From: a virus
Length of the DNA stretch: 40,827 nucleotides
Strand: one strand, 5' to 3'
Virus record (IMG/VR): IMGVR_UViG_3300027805_000033
Coordinates: 1-40,827 of that record
In this document: positions 1 to 9,027 of the stretch, piece after piece
Position numbering within the stretch: the first letter of the stretch is position 1
Layout: each line of letters starts with the position of its first letter
The notes under the pieces: generated by a model
Databases searched by the model: none
Seen by the model: only the letters and a program-made list of their open reading frames with translations
What the model was told of the DNA's origin: nothing
Translations under genes and position numbers: made by a program

Positions 1-133
1 TGTACCGATGCAGTATTCCAAGTCAACTACAGCAGCTAGTCAAGGTGGCGATGGCGTAAAAAAAGTAGTTAGTGGATCAACTGTAACCCCAACGGGTGTA
101 TCCACAACAACTCAGAACTTAGGTTCATTTGTA
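1..133. repeat. Left copy of terminal direct repeat
   Basis: Bases 1-133 match 40695-40827. Positions 8-133 are identical to 40702-40827, and the only difference is base 7 (g here, a at 40701). The mismatch is the third base of a proline codon (ccg/cca), so it is synonymous. This is what an assembler leaves when a circular or circularly permuted genome is cut open; a true short terminal repeat is less likely because the repeat lies inside a coding gene. The unit genome is then about 40,694 bp. Confidence 0.9.
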
Positions 134-1066
134 TCTGGCGCTGGGATGACAGCAGGCGGTCAAATACAAAACCCATATCTTCCTGGCACTGAAGCATTTA
201 CTGGATTCCAACAAAGAGAATCTGCCTACAACTTGCTACGTCAACAGATGGCAGCCTACGGTTTAGAGTCCTTAGTAGACCCGCTAAAGAACTTGGTTCT
301 TGAAGGTGTATCTCCATCAGAGTTTACAATCCGTCTACGCGATACCGCTGCCTATAAGCAACGCTTTGGTGCTAACCAAGCCCGTATCAATAAGGGTCTA
401 CGCGCCTTATCTGAAGCAGAGTACATCGGTCTTGAGGACCAGTATCAAGATGTTATGCGCCGCTATGGTATGCCTGAGACTTATTACAAGCGAGGCGACC
501 TAGGTCGTCAAGAAGGATTTGAGAAGTTTATCTCTGGAGATGTATCGCCAGTAGAACTAGAAGACCGCATTCAGACTGCATACAACAGAGTTGTTAATGC
601 TAACCCTGAAGTTGGTATTGCACTACGTAACTTCTACCCTGGTATTACTAATGGCGATATCTTGGCATACTCACTAGATCCAGATAGAGCACTTGATGAC
701 ATCAAGCGTAAGATTACCGCTGCTGAAATCGGTGGTGCTGCAGTACAGGCAGGACTTACAACCAACGAATCTGATGCTCAGTACCTAGCTCGTTATGGAA
801 TTACCAGACAGCAGGCTCAGGAAGGATACCAAACAATATCTGGATTCCTACCAAGAGCACAGCAACTATCAAGCATTTATCAGAGGCAAGTTGAAGGTGG
901 TCCTTACACCCAGGCTTCCGCAGAACGAGAAGTCTTCGGAGTTCCGGGCGCTGCTGAAGAACGCCGTAAGCGCGAACGAATCACCTCACTTGAGCAAGCC
1001 GCCTTTGCCGGACAATCCGGACTTACTGGTGGCGCACTAGGCCGCGAACGCGCAGGCCAATTCTAG
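2..1066 (+). CDS. Virion-associated protein, C-terminal part (continues from the gene at 40387)
   Basis: The frame is open from base 2 and has no natural start here. Joined through the terminal repeat to the gene beginning at 40387 it gives one protein of 457 residues; the frames agree. No enzymatic motif was recognised. The body is rich in predicted helix, with a stretch (roughly residues 60-150 of this part) containing MAAYGLESLVDPL and EGVSPSEFTIRLRDT. That stretch resembles a region in the upstream neighbour (38792-40384), so the two look like distant paralogues. It lies between the giant internal virion protein and the scaffold gene, which suggests a virion-internal or head-associated structural role; this is inference from position. 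The C terminus is Gly/Ala/Arg rich. The methionine at base 8 is internal, not a true start. Confidence 0.8.
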   Translation, partial: VPMQYSKSTTAASQGGDGVKKVVSGSTVTPTGVSTTTQNLGSFVSGAGMTAGGQIQNPYLPGTEAFTGFQQRESAYNLLRQQMAAYGLESLVDPLKNLVLEGVSPSEFTIRLRDTAAYKQRFGANQARINKGLRALSEAEYIGLEDQYQDVMRRYGMPETYYKRGDLGRQEGFEKFISGDVSPVELEDRIQTAYNRVVNANPEVGIALRNFYPGITNGDILAYSLDPDRALDDIKRKITAAEIGGAAVQAGLTTNESDAQYLARYGITRQQAQEGYQTISGFLPRAQQLSSIYQRQVEGGPYTQASAEREVFGVPGAAEERRKRERITSLEQAAFAGQSGLTGGALGRERAGQF

Positions 1067-1071
1067 ACCTG

Positions 1072-1149
1072 CTAACGGAACTACCGGCCCGTTAGAGAGA
1101 TATAAACACCGGCAGTAGAAGCCATACAGAGATTCCCCGAATCTGTATG
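1072..1149 (+). promoter_or_regulatory. Two hairpins between virion gene and scaffold gene
   Basis: The 119-base gap before the scaffold gene holds two perfect inverted repeats. CTAACGG at 1072-1078 pairs with CCGTTAG at 1089-1095. CATACAGA at 1123-1130 pairs with TCTGTATG at 1142-1149. A TATAAA sequence at 1101-1106 lies between them but has no convincing -35 element. No U-tract follows either hairpin, so they are not typical terminators. They may be RNA processing or stabilising elements that set the level of the scaffold and capsid messages; this is inference. Confidence 0.4.
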
Positions 1150-1185
1150 AGGTCTACGAAAACAACTAACAAGGGAGAAGGACCT

Positions 1186-1653
1186 ATGTCCAACTACGAC
1201 TACGAAGACGACGACTTTGATACACCTAATGATGGTGGAGATCTCGTCAAGCAGTTGCGTAAAGCAACAAAGCAAAAAGACAAAGAACTCGCAGAGCTTA
1301 AGGCTCAATATGAGGGACTTGCTAAAGCAAACAGAGAACGAGCAATCAAAGATGCACTCGCTAGTCGCGGGGTAAATCCGAAGATAGCTTCATTTATCCC
1401 ACAGGATATAGACCCAACTGAGGAGTCTGTATCGAAATGGCTTGGTGAATATGCCGATGTATTCGGTGTTGACACTGGGTCGAACCAGGCTACACCTAAT
1501 ATCGATCCTACTCAGGCAAAGCAATATCAGAAGATGACCAAGACAGTTGATTCTGGTTCATCACCTGATGGAGCCGACGACATTATGCGTCGACTTATGA
1601 ATGCTAATAGCCGCGAAGAGTTGGATGATGTTATTAGACAGTCTGGACTCTAA
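1186..1653 (+). CDS. Probable capsid scaffold protein
   Basis: A 155-residue acidic protein directly upstream of the major capsid gene, the usual scaffold position. The first 15 residues are very acidic (DYEDDDFD). A Lys/Glu-rich coiled-coil segment follows at about residues 25-60 (KQLRKATKQKDKELAELKAQ), then a small globular part with ASRGVNPKIASFIP and WLGEYADVFG. The C terminus is short and helical (MRRLMNANSREELDDVIRQS). Size, charge and coiled coil match phage scaffolds, which guide coat assembly and leave the shell before packaging. The start at 1186 has an AAGGGAGAAGG ribosome site; an in-frame ATG at 1147 lies inside a hairpin arm and is less likely. Family assignment rests on context and composition, not on a recognised domain. 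Confidence 0.75.
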   Translation: MSNYDYEDDDFDTPNDGGDLVKQLRKATKQKDKELAELKAQYEGLAKANRERAIKDALASRGVNPKIASFIPQDIDPTEESVSKWLGEYADVFGVDTGSNQATPNIDPTQAKQYQKMTKTVDSGSSPDGADDIMRRLMNANSREELDDVIRQSGL

Positions 1654-1681
1654 CCGAACCTAAACGAAAGGCACAACGCAA

Positions 1682-2611
1682 ATGGCACTACCCGGCGGTA
1701 GTTTAACTGGTGCAACGACCATTAGCAACTTGGTGCAAACAGCATACGATCAGTATGTTCGTATGGCACTACGTTCCATCCCAGTGATGAGAGCGATTGC
1801 TGATGTCAAGCCAGTACAGCAAGCAATGCCAGGTTCGTCAGTTGTTTTCTCCATCTACTCAGATCTAAGCGCTGCAACCAGCACTTTGACAGAAACACTT
1901 GACGTATCCTCCATTGCTCTTGGTAACCCATCACAGGTTACAGTAACACTCAACGAATACGGCTCTGCCGTAACAACAACCAAGAAGTTGAACCTCACTT
2001 CGTTCAACGATGTAGATGCTGCTCTTGCAGATATCATCGCTTACAACGCTGCTGACTCAATCGATCAGGTTGTTGCATCCGTTCTCACTGCAGGTACCAA
2101 CGTAATCTACGCAGGTACAACTGCAACCACAACTTCAGGAATCACCGCTGCAGATACTATGTCTGTTGCTAACATCCGTGAAGCTGTTGTACAGCTCCGT
2201 ACAAACAAGGCAGTTCCTCGCATTGGCGAACTCTATGCTGCTTACCTACACCCACGTCAATCTGCAGACCTCCGTGCCGAATCAGGTACCGGCGGATTCC
2301 AGGAACTCACCAAGTACGTCGAGCGCACACCGTTCGTCGCTGGTGCAGTCGGCGTTCTCGAAGGTGCATTCATTGTTGAAACACCTCGCGTACCGTTTGC
2401 TACAAACGGAACAACCAATGTCTACAAGGCGGTCATCGCAGGCCGTGAGGCTCTTGCTGAGGCAATGGCACAAGACATCTCAACCGTTATCGGTCCAGAA
2501 ATCGACGCACTACGTCGTTTCCGCACCATCGGTTGGTACTACTTCGGTGGCTTCAACCGCCTCCGCGAAGCAGCTCTATATCGCATTGAGTCTGCTGCAT
2601 CAATCTCCTAG
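1682..2611 (+). CDS. Major capsid protein
   Basis: A 309-residue protein just after the scaffold gene. It begins with an Ala/Thr-rich segment and carries typical coat features: YDQYVRMALRSIPVMRAIAD near the N terminus, a Thr/Ser-rich beta region (LTETLDVSSIALGNPSQVTV), and the conserved-looking late part HPRQSADLRAES, FQELTKYVERTPFV and WYYFGGFNRLREAALYRIE. Overall it looks like an HK97-fold coat of the N4-gp56-like group; that subgroup is a by-eye judgement. The start ATG has an AAAGG site about ten bases upstream. It forms the icosahedral shell. No separate prohead protease was recognised near it. A hairpin at 2627-2646 follows the stop codon. Confidence 0.85.
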   Translation: MALPGGSLTGATTISNLVQTAYDQYVRMALRSIPVMRAIADVKPVQQAMPGSSVVFSIYSDLSAATSTLTETLDVSSIALGNPSQVTVTLNEYGSAVTTTKKLNLTSFNDVDAALADIIAYNAADSIDQVVASVLTAGTNVIYAGTTATTTSGITAADTMSVANIREAVVQLRTNKAVPRIGELYAAYLHPRQSADLRAESGTGGFQELTKYVERTPFVAGAVGVLEGAFIVETPRVPFATNGTTNVYKAVIAGREALAEAMAQDISTVIGPEIDALRRFRTIGWYYFGGFNRLREAALYRIESAASIS

Positions 2612-2626
2612 TTGATTGACTGTCAG

Positions 2627-2646
2627 GCAGGGCCTTGAAACCCTGC
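2627..2646 (+). promoter_or_regulatory. Hairpin after the major capsid gene
   Basis: GCAGGG at 2627-2632 pairs with CCCTGC at 2641-2646 across an 8-base loop. No T-run follows, so it is at most a partial terminator or an mRNA 3'-end stabiliser that lets the capsid gene be expressed above its downstream neighbours. Confidence 0.4.
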
Positions 2647-2675
2647 TTGGCGGTGAGTTCATTAGAAAGGACGAA

Positions 2676-2987
2676 ATGACCCAATACACGGTTACAACAC
2701 CTTGGCAAAACGAAACTTGGATTACTGGTTCTCAGTATGACCCATACGCTCGTCTTGCTGGTCGTCCTATTTACAATGGTTCCTTCCTCACAGATATCGG
2801 TAGAGGTGTCACACTTATCGTCAATGGCACTACCGTTACTGAGAACCGCACACCAAATCAAGATGATTTGGCTGATGCTGATGCTTACTATCTTGGTGGT
2901 CACGTCTACACCGTAAATCAGGCAGCAGCACAGATTCTTATTGATGCTGGTTACGGCGATTACGTAACCCCGATAACAGGAAGCTAA
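2676..2987 (+). CDS. Small head-region protein, unknown function
   Basis: A 103-residue protein with no recognised family. It is Thr/Tyr/Asn rich and likely mostly beta (TVTTPWQNETWITGSQYDPY, GRGVTLIVNGTTVTENRTP), ending with a helix AAQILIDAGYGDYV. The ATG at 2676 is chosen because it has AGAAAGGACGAA just upstream. A TTG at 2616 in the same frame would start inside the hairpin after the capsid gene and lacks a ribosome site. Its position straight after the coat protein suggests a capsid decoration or head-completion role; that is inference. Confidence 0.75.
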   Translation: MTQYTVTTPWQNETWITGSQYDPYARLAGRPIYNGSFLTDIGRGVTLIVNGTTVTENRTPNQDDLADADAYYLGGHVYTVNQAAAQILIDAGYGDYVTPITGS

Positions 2988-3325
2988 TGCCTAGATACGA
3001 CTACATCTGCCGGACTTGTGAAGTACAAGAAGAGGTAAGCAAGTCCTACTCTGAATATGAACGTAAAGAGATTTGCTCTTCCTGCGGAAATGAAATGGTT
3101 AGAGCAATCAATATGCCTAACTTTGCAGGGTGCTTTCCCACCAGGCAAGGTTGGGATAAAGACAAAGAGAAAAAAGACAATAAAGAATTGGACTCATATT
3201 ACTCCGCAGTCAAGCAGGGCATTGAGCCAATAAGCACAAAACAAAAAGACATCGATGCAGCAGTAAGACTTTCCAACGAAGCAAGCCAAGCGTTCGATGG
3301 AAACTCACTATCCTTCAAGGAGTAA
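2987..3325 (+). CDS. FmdB-like zinc-ribbon protein
   Basis: A 112-residue protein whose N terminus is a two-knuckle zinc ribbon of the FmdB/CxxC_CXXC_SSSS type: CRTC at residues 8-11 and CSSC at 30-33, in the setting MPRYDYICRTC and KEICSSCGNEM. The rest is a charged, Lys-rich tail (DKDKEKKDNKELDSYY). The start overlaps the previous stop by one base (TAATG), which indicates translational coupling. A shorter relative occurs at 23684-23857 in the other rightward operon. The function is not known; such ribbons bind zinc and often mediate protein or nucleic-acid contacts. Confidence 0.75.
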   Translation: MPRYDYICRTCEVQEEVSKSYSEYERKEICSSCGNEMVRAINMPNFAGCFPTRQGWDKDKEKKDNKELDSYYSAVKQGIEPISTKQKDIDAAVRLSNEASQAFDGNSLSFKE

Positions 3326-3327
3326 TA

Positions 3328-3492
3328 ATGCCAATCTCAGATCCAGCACAATACAAGAATAAGTACAAGGCTTCAGAGCGTCCAGAGTTCTATCAGCCAT
3401 ATCCATCAGATTCAAACGACAAGCCATTTATGACCTATGAGGCTATCTCACAAGGCGCACCTGGCAAGCCAGCACCAAAGCAGGGCAAGTAA
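3328..3492 (+). CDS. Small hypothetical protein, 54 aa
   Basis: The frame starts at an ATG after AAGGAGTAATA and encodes 54 residues, Pro/Lys/Tyr rich (KASERPEFYQPYPSD; SQGAPGKPAPKQGK at the end). It overlaps the next start by one base (TAATG). No domain was recognised; it probably lacks a stable fold. It is the first of a run of five tiny, mostly basic genes between head and tail genes. Confidence 0.6.
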   Translation: MPISDPAQYKNKYKASERPEFYQPYPSDSNDKPFMTYEAISQGAPGKPAPKQGK

Positions 3493-3656
3493 TGAAGAAG
3501 AAAGCCTCTGCTAAAAAAGTAGAAAAAGTAATGCGTGAGTTCAAGAAGGGCAAACTACATTCAGGTTCCAAGAAGGGACCGATGGTTAAGTCCCGCAAGC
3601 AAGCCGTTGCTATCGCTATGAGCGAAGCTGGAATGGCTAAAAAGAAAAAGAAGTAA
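3492..3656 (+). CDS. Small basic protein, DUF6496-like
   Basis: A 54-residue, very Lys-rich protein. The core GKLHSGSKKGPMVKSRKQAV and AIAMSEAG matches, by eye, the small DUF6496-type family found in phages and bacteria. It starts and ends with Lys runs (MKKKASAKK; AKKKKK). The start overlaps the upstream stop (TAATG). The charge suggests nucleic-acid binding, but no activity is known for the family. Confidence 0.7.
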   Translation: MKKKASAKKVEKVMREFKKGKLHSGSKKGPMVKSRKQAVAIAMSEAGMAKKKKK

Positions 3657-3808
3657 TGTCGTCGGGCAAGTACAAAACCCACAGAGGTTTTAACTCAGTC
3701 CAAATAAAAGATGGTTATGTAGTTCGTCTAAATAAGAACGGCACAGTCCGAGCCGTATTAGGAAAGTACGGAGAATATGGCAAACAAAAAGGACCCAAGG
3801 CTAGCTAG
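3656..3808 (+). CDS. Small basic protein, 50 aa
   Basis: It starts at the TAATG overlap with the preceding gene and encodes 50 residues (MSSGKYKTHRGFNSV; GYVVRLNKNGTVRAVLGKYG). The middle looks like a beta hairpin. The last 32 bases overlap the next gene in another frame. The conserved coupling and the protein-like composition support a real gene; the function is unknown. Confidence 0.6.
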   Translation: MSSGKYKTHRGFNSVQIKDGYVVRLNKNGTVRAVLGKYGEYGKQKGPKAS

Positions 3809-4043
3809 AGCTGGAGTATCTGGTTTTAATAAACCGAAGAGAACTCCAAGCCATCCGAAGAAGTCACACGTAGTTGTGGCTAAAGTCGGAGACCAAGTAA
3901 AGACCATTCGTTTCGGACAGCAAGGCGTTACTGGAGACAAGAAGCCAACTGCTCGTCAGAAATCATTCAAGGCCCGTCACTCAGCAAACATTGCCAAAGG
4001 CAAGATGTCTGCAGCGTACTGGGCAGATAAGGTGAAGTGGTGA
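3777..4043 (+). CDS. Small basic protein, DUF6321-like
   Basis: An 88-residue basic protein with the features KPKRTPSHPKKSHVVVAK, VKTIRFGQQGV, RQKSFKARHSANIAKGK and MSAAYWADKVKW. This pattern fits a small conserved family annotated as DUF6321 (assignment by memory, moderate certainty). Many Lys and His suggest contact with DNA or RNA. It overlaps its upstream neighbour by 32 bases and the next gene by four (GTGA). An AGGAAAGTACGGAGA region upstream can act as ribosome site. Confidence 0.7.
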   Translation: MANKKDPRLARAGVSGFNKPKRTPSHPKKSHVVVAKVGDQVKTIRFGQQGVTGDKKPTARQKSFKARHSANIAKGKMSAAYWADKVKW

Positions 4044-4198
4044 AGAAGAAAGCATTTTGGGATCAAGAAAACCCAAAGAAGCGTAGCAAGAAATTAACAC
4101 CTGCTCAAAAGACTGCCGCTAAGAAGCGGGCAAAAGCAGCAGGTCGTCCATATCCAAACTTAGTGGATAACGCAGCAGTAGCCAAGAAAAAGAAGTAG
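4040..4198 (+). CDS. Small Lys/Ala-rich protein, 52 aa
   Basis: It starts with GTG overlapping the stop of the gene before it (GTGA). Its 52 residues include KKRSKKLTPAQKTAAKKRAK, then GRPYPNLVDN and a Lys tail. It resembles a small histone-like or HU-tail-like basic peptide in composition only. It may bind DNA in the particle or help assembly; unknown. Confidence 0.6.
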   Translation: MKKKAFWDQENPKKRSKKLTPAQKTAAKKRAKAAGRPYPNLVDNAAVAKKKK

Positions 4199-4207
4199 GA
4201 GACATAG

Positions 4208-4495
4208 GTGACCATCAATAGTCAGTCAACGCTCAATCAGGAATTGAATCGCCTTGCCAATGGTGGCACCTATCGTCCCGCTAACGAAATGGTCGATAGT
4301 GCGCTAGCTGCAAAGCAGTGGGCTATTGCCAGAGGTGTTACTCCGTACCACACAGATACTGTAGGAGTTCTAAATGATATTGCGGGCATTACGGGTCCTG
4401 CGCTCAATCACCTTGATTACAGCGGTGTATGTAATTTCCTCGCTAGCACTTCTGGTCTACCTGCAGCGGCAGCTCTCAGAGAGATCGCTTCCTGA
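4208..4495 (+). CDS. Hypothetical protein, 95 aa
   Basis: GTG start after AGGAGACATAG. A 95-residue helical protein (STLNQELNRLANGGTYRP, ALAAKQWAIARGVTPY, AAALREIAS). No family recognised. It is coupled to the next gene by TGATG. Position between basic head genes and a beta-rich tail gene gives no firm role. Confidence 0.65.
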   Translation: MTINSQSTLNQELNRLANGGTYRPANEMVDSALAAKQWAIARGVTPYHTDTVGVLNDIAGITGPALNHLDYSGVCNFLASTSGLPAAAALREIAS

Positions 4496-4844
4496 TGAGT
4501 GCGAAATATAACTTAGTCTGCGAGCAGGCAACCACATTTACTTTTCAGTTTCAGGTATTAGACAATACTACTTCTGGTTCTACTCCTTGGAACTTAACCT
4601 CATATACCGGCACAATGACAGTTAGACCGTTTGTTGGCTCCAGTACTACTACTGTTGTAGCCTCAACCGCTAATGGTCGTATGGTATTTGATGCACTAAA
4701 CGGACGCATTACTGTAACTATTGATGACGATATCACCGCTGATTTTTCAGCAGGTCGTTATGTTTATGACTTGGTAGTTACTACCGGTGCCACAACTACA
4801 AGACTTTTAGAAGGTAAATTTACAGTGACTGCTGGGGTGACAGT

Positions 4845-4848
<4 letters not shown>
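4495..4848 (+). CDS. Beta-sandwich tail/fibre-associated protein
   Basis: A 117-residue, Thr/Val-rich protein with alternating beta pattern ([63 protein letters not shown]). This looks like an Ig-like or immunoglobulin-type small domain often placed just before collagen-like or fibre genes in phages. It overlaps the collagen-like gene by four bases (ATGA), suggesting the two products are made together and may interact. The precise role (base of the fibre or capsid decoration) is inference. Confidence 0.7.
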
Positions 4849-6113
<1,265 letters not shown>

Positions 6114-6122
6114 TATAAGCCT

Positions 6123-7202
6123 ATGAAAGTAGCCATTTATACCATCGCATTAAACGAAGAGAAGCACGTAGCCCGCTGGTATGATTCCAGTAAAGAAGCA
6201 GATTACCACTTAATCTGTGATACGGGATCAACGGATAAAACAGTTGAGATAGCCGAATCGTTGGGTATCAAAGTAGTTCACTGTAAAGTCAAACCCTTTA
6301 GGTTTGATGATGCCAGAAACTTTAGTTTGTTTGCTTTGCCTGAAGATGTAGATTACTGCGTGGCCTTGGATATGGATGAGGTTATGCAACCAGGTTGGCG
6401 AGCAGAACTAGAGCGAGCCTTTGAAGAAGGAACTGATAGGCCGCAGTACAGGTTTATTACCGACTGGGATGCTGAAGGTAAACCCTTTGTAGAGTTTGAT
6501 GGATTTAGAATCCACAGGCGTCACGGGGTTAGATGGATTTATCCAATCCACGAAGTACCTACAGTTTATGATGGCACAGATACTCGCAAGAAGTATAACT
6601 TTGAAATTCATCATCGGGCAGATAAATCTAAATCTAGAGGTCAATACCTGCCGATGTTAATTATGGCAGCCAAAGAAAACCCAGACGCTCGTAATCTTTA
6701 TTATCTTGGTAGAGAGTATTTCTATCGCCAACAATGGGTTGAGTGTGCTAATACTTTGAAGCAATACTTAGAGAAATCAATCTTCAAGGCTGAGATGTCT
6801 TATGCAATGAGAATGATTGCAAAGTGTGAGCCAGATCAGGCAGAAGAATGGTTGATGAAATCAATCGAATCTTATCCAAGTAGAGAATCTTTACTGGCAT
6901 TAGCTAATCATTATTATATGAGTCAACAGTGGAAAGAATGTATTTTGCTATGTAATGAAGCACTCTTAGTAACCAAAAAACCTACGGAGTTTATGTCTGA
7001 AGGTTGGGCTTGGGGGCATATGGCAGATGACTTAATTGCTGTTTGTTCTTGGCAATTAGGTGATTTCAAAACTGCATACAAGCACGGCAAAATAGCGGCA
7101 GAAATGTCGCCAAACGATGAACGAATACAAAAGAACCTAGCGTTCTATAAGGAGAAAATAGATGCCAACGTTCGACGAACTGGTAGACGAGGTAAAAAGT
7201 AA
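6123..7202 (+). CDS. Family 2-type glycosyltransferase with TPR-like C terminus
   Basis: A 359-residue protein. Residues 1-170 are a GT-A fold: start MKVAIYTIALNEEKHVARW, then CDTGSTDKTVEIAESLGI, the metal-binding ALDMDEVM (DxD-like), and IHRRHGVRWIYPIHEV. The second half is helical with repeat-like units (NLYYLGREYFYRQQWVECAN; LALANHYYMSQQWKECILLC), as in TPR tails of bacterial glycosyltransferases. It would transfer a sugar from a nucleotide-sugar donor; the acceptor is unknown. It lies among fibre genes, so virion fibre glycosylation (for example Thr of the collagen repeat) is a reasonable idea. Its end overlaps the next gene by 41 bases. Confidence 0.85.
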   Translation: MKVAIYTIALNEEKHVARWYDSSKEADYHLICDTGSTDKTVEIAESLGIKVVHCKVKPFRFDDARNFSLFALPEDVDYCVALDMDEVMQPGWRAELERAFEEGTDRPQYRFITDWDAEGKPFVEFDGFRIHRRHGVRWIYPIHEVPTVYDGTDTRKKYNFEIHHRADKSKSRGQYLPMLIMAAKENPDARNLYYLGREYFYRQQWVECANTLKQYLEKSIFKAEMSYAMRMIAKCEPDQAEEWLMKSIESYPSRESLLALANHYYMSQQWKECILLCNEALLVTKKPTEFMSEGWAWGHMADDLIAVCSWQLGDFKTAYKHGKIAAEMSPNDERIQKNLAFYKEKIDANVRRTGRRGKK

Positions 7203-8064
7203 CCTCATTGGTTACACACTACGTCAAGACCGTTTAACTTATGTTACTAATCCATCTGGCATAACAACCAGTTCGCTCGCTATTAACGTCGGCTCTGCTG
7301 ATAACCTTGCCAAAGGCATTATTGAGATTGATGATGAGTTGATTTGGGTAGATTCATTTACCAAGACAAGTAATACGCTAAACATAGCGCCAGGTTTTGG
7401 GCGTGGTTACCTAGGAACTACACCTGCTCCACATAGCCTCAATGCAATGGTTACGCTTTCTCCTGCGTTTCCACGAGTTAATATCAAGAAGGCTATTAAC
7501 GATACCATCAAGTCTTTCTATCCTAAACTCTTTGCGGTAGGCTCAACAACTTTTACATTTAACGCAGCCCAAACAACCTATGCTCTACCTGATGATGCTA
7601 GAGAAGTTCTTTATATGTCTTGGCAGACAACGGGATCAAGCCGTGAGTGGCTACCTATCAAACGCTGGCGCTTTGACCCATTAGCTAACGTGCCTACATT
7701 TAACACTCAAAAGACTGTAAACATCTATGAGAATATCCAGCCAGGTCGTACTATCAAAGTTTGGTACACAATGGTTCCAGATACTATGGATGCCAATACT
7801 GATGACTTTGTAGATGTGACTGGACTTCCAGAATCCTGCCAGGATGTAGTTGTGTATGGCGCAGCCTATCGTCTACTCACATTCCTAGATGCAGGTCGTA
7901 TAAACTTAACCTCAGCAGAGTCTGACTTTGCAGATTCTAAGAATCCATATAACTCTGGTTCTGCTGCAAGCCGTTATGTATTTGCTTTATTCCAACAGAG
8001 ACTTCAAGAAGAAGCGTTGAAGTTATCTGACCAGTTCCCCATCCGGCTTCACTATACCAAGTAA
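7162..8064 (+). CDS. Tail adaptor / head-tail connector-like protein
   Basis: A 300-residue protein. The N terminus (MPTFDELVDEVKSNLIGYTL) is followed by a beta domain (LAINVGSADNLAKGIIEIDD, GFGRGYLGTTP), then a helical adaptor part (RVNIKKAINDTIKSFYPKLF) and a C-terminal portion with DVVVYGAAYRLLTFLDAGRI. This order fits adaptor proteins that join the portal to the tail nozzle in short-tailed phages. The start at 7162 is supported by AAGGAGAAAATAG just before it, inside the preceding gene. The assignment is from pattern and position, not from a diagnostic motif. Confidence 0.65.
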   Translation: MPTFDELVDEVKSNLIGYTLRQDRLTYVTNPSGITTSSLAINVGSADNLAKGIIEIDDELIWVDSFTKTSNTLNIAPGFGRGYLGTTPAPHSLNAMVTLSPAFPRVNIKKAINDTIKSFYPKLFAVGSTTFTFNAAQTTYALPDDAREVLYMSWQTTGSSREWLPIKRWRFDPLANVPTFNTQKTVNIYENIQPGRTIKVWYTMVPDTMDANTDDFVDVTGLPESCQDVVVYGAAYRLLTFLDAGRINLTSAESDFADSKNPYNSGSAASRYVFALFQQRLQEEALKLSDQFPIRLHYTK

Positions 8065-8073
8065 GGAAACCCA

Positions 8074-9027
8074 ATGACTCGTAAGTTCAGTTCAACCAGC
8101 GTTGAAACAACGCTTGCTTCGGGTATATCAAACTCAGCAACATCTATGACCGTTGCCTCTGGTACGGGTTCAGCACTGCTTGGTGGTATTACCCTAGCTG
8201 CAGGTAACGTAGACCAGTTCACCGTTGCTCTTGATGTAGATACAGCAAACGAAGAAATTGTATTTATTACTGCAGCATCAAGTGATACCTTTACTATTGT
8301 AAGAGGCGGGGCTGGAACCTCTGCCATATCTCATAGCCCTGGCGCTACAGTAAAGCACGTACTTACATCCGATGACTTAAATGCTTTTAACTCTGCAGTT
8401 TCGCCAGTAAGCAGCATTACATTCTCGGGTTCTTCATCGGGAACTATGACTCTTCAGTCGGCTGCTATTGCTTCAGGAACGGTTACTTTGCCAGCAGGCA
8501 CAGCAACACTGGTGACAACTAGCGCCACTCAGACCTTAACCAACAAGACACTGACTGCACCTACTATTACCACTCCAGTTATATCAACCATTGTCAATAC
8601 TGGAACACTTACGCTTCCGACACTGACAGATACGGTAGTTACCCGTACCTCAACGGATACGTTGACTAATAAGACTATTAACTATAACGACAATACAATT
8701 ACCAACCTGCCTGCTGCTAATCTAGACTTAACTCTAAACGCACAGACTGGTACTACCTATACCTTGGTCGCTGGCGATAAGAATAAGTTGGTAACTCTTA
8801 GCAATGCCGCTGCCATTACCTTGACAGTACCCACAAATGCCAACGTTGCTTTTGCTACTGGATCTCAAGTCAACATCCAGCAAATTGGAGCAGGTCAGGT
8901 AACCGTTGCTGGAGATAGCGGAGTTACTGTTACTGGAACTGGCACTAAGTTACGCGCTCAATATAGCGCAGCTACCCTAATTAAAACCGGAACAGATTCT
9001 TGGACTATGGTAGGAGACATTCAGTAA
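8074..9027 (+). CDS. Tail fibre protein with shared C-terminal domain
   Basis: A 317-residue, Thr/Ser-rich beta protein. The first 100 residues look like a beta attachment domain (VETTLASGISNSATSMTV, EEIVFITAASSDTFTIVRGG). The middle is a repetitive beta-fibre region (TATLVTTSATQTLTNKTLTA; RTSTDTLTNKTINYNDNTIT, the SATQTLTNKT motif common in phage fibres). The C-terminal 95 residues ([58 protein letters not shown]) match the tail of the collagen-like protein at 4845-6113. The gene is coupled to the spike gene by TAATG. It probably helps in host recognition. Confidence 0.8.
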   Translation: MTRKFSSTSVETTLASGISNSATSMTVASGTGSALLGGITLAAGNVDQFTVALDVDTANEEIVFITAASSDTFTIVRGGAGTSAISHSPGATVKHVLTSDDLNAFNSAVSPVSSITFSGSSSGTMTLQSAAIASGTVTLPAGTATLVTTSATQTLTNKTLTAPTITTPVISTIVNTGTLTLPTLTDTVVTRTSTDTLTNKTINYNDNTITNLPAANLDLTLNAQTGTTYTLVAGDKNKLVTLSNAAAITLTVPTNANVAFATGSQVNIQQIGAGQVTVAGDSGVTVTGTGTKLRAQYSAATLIKTGTDSWTMVGDIQ

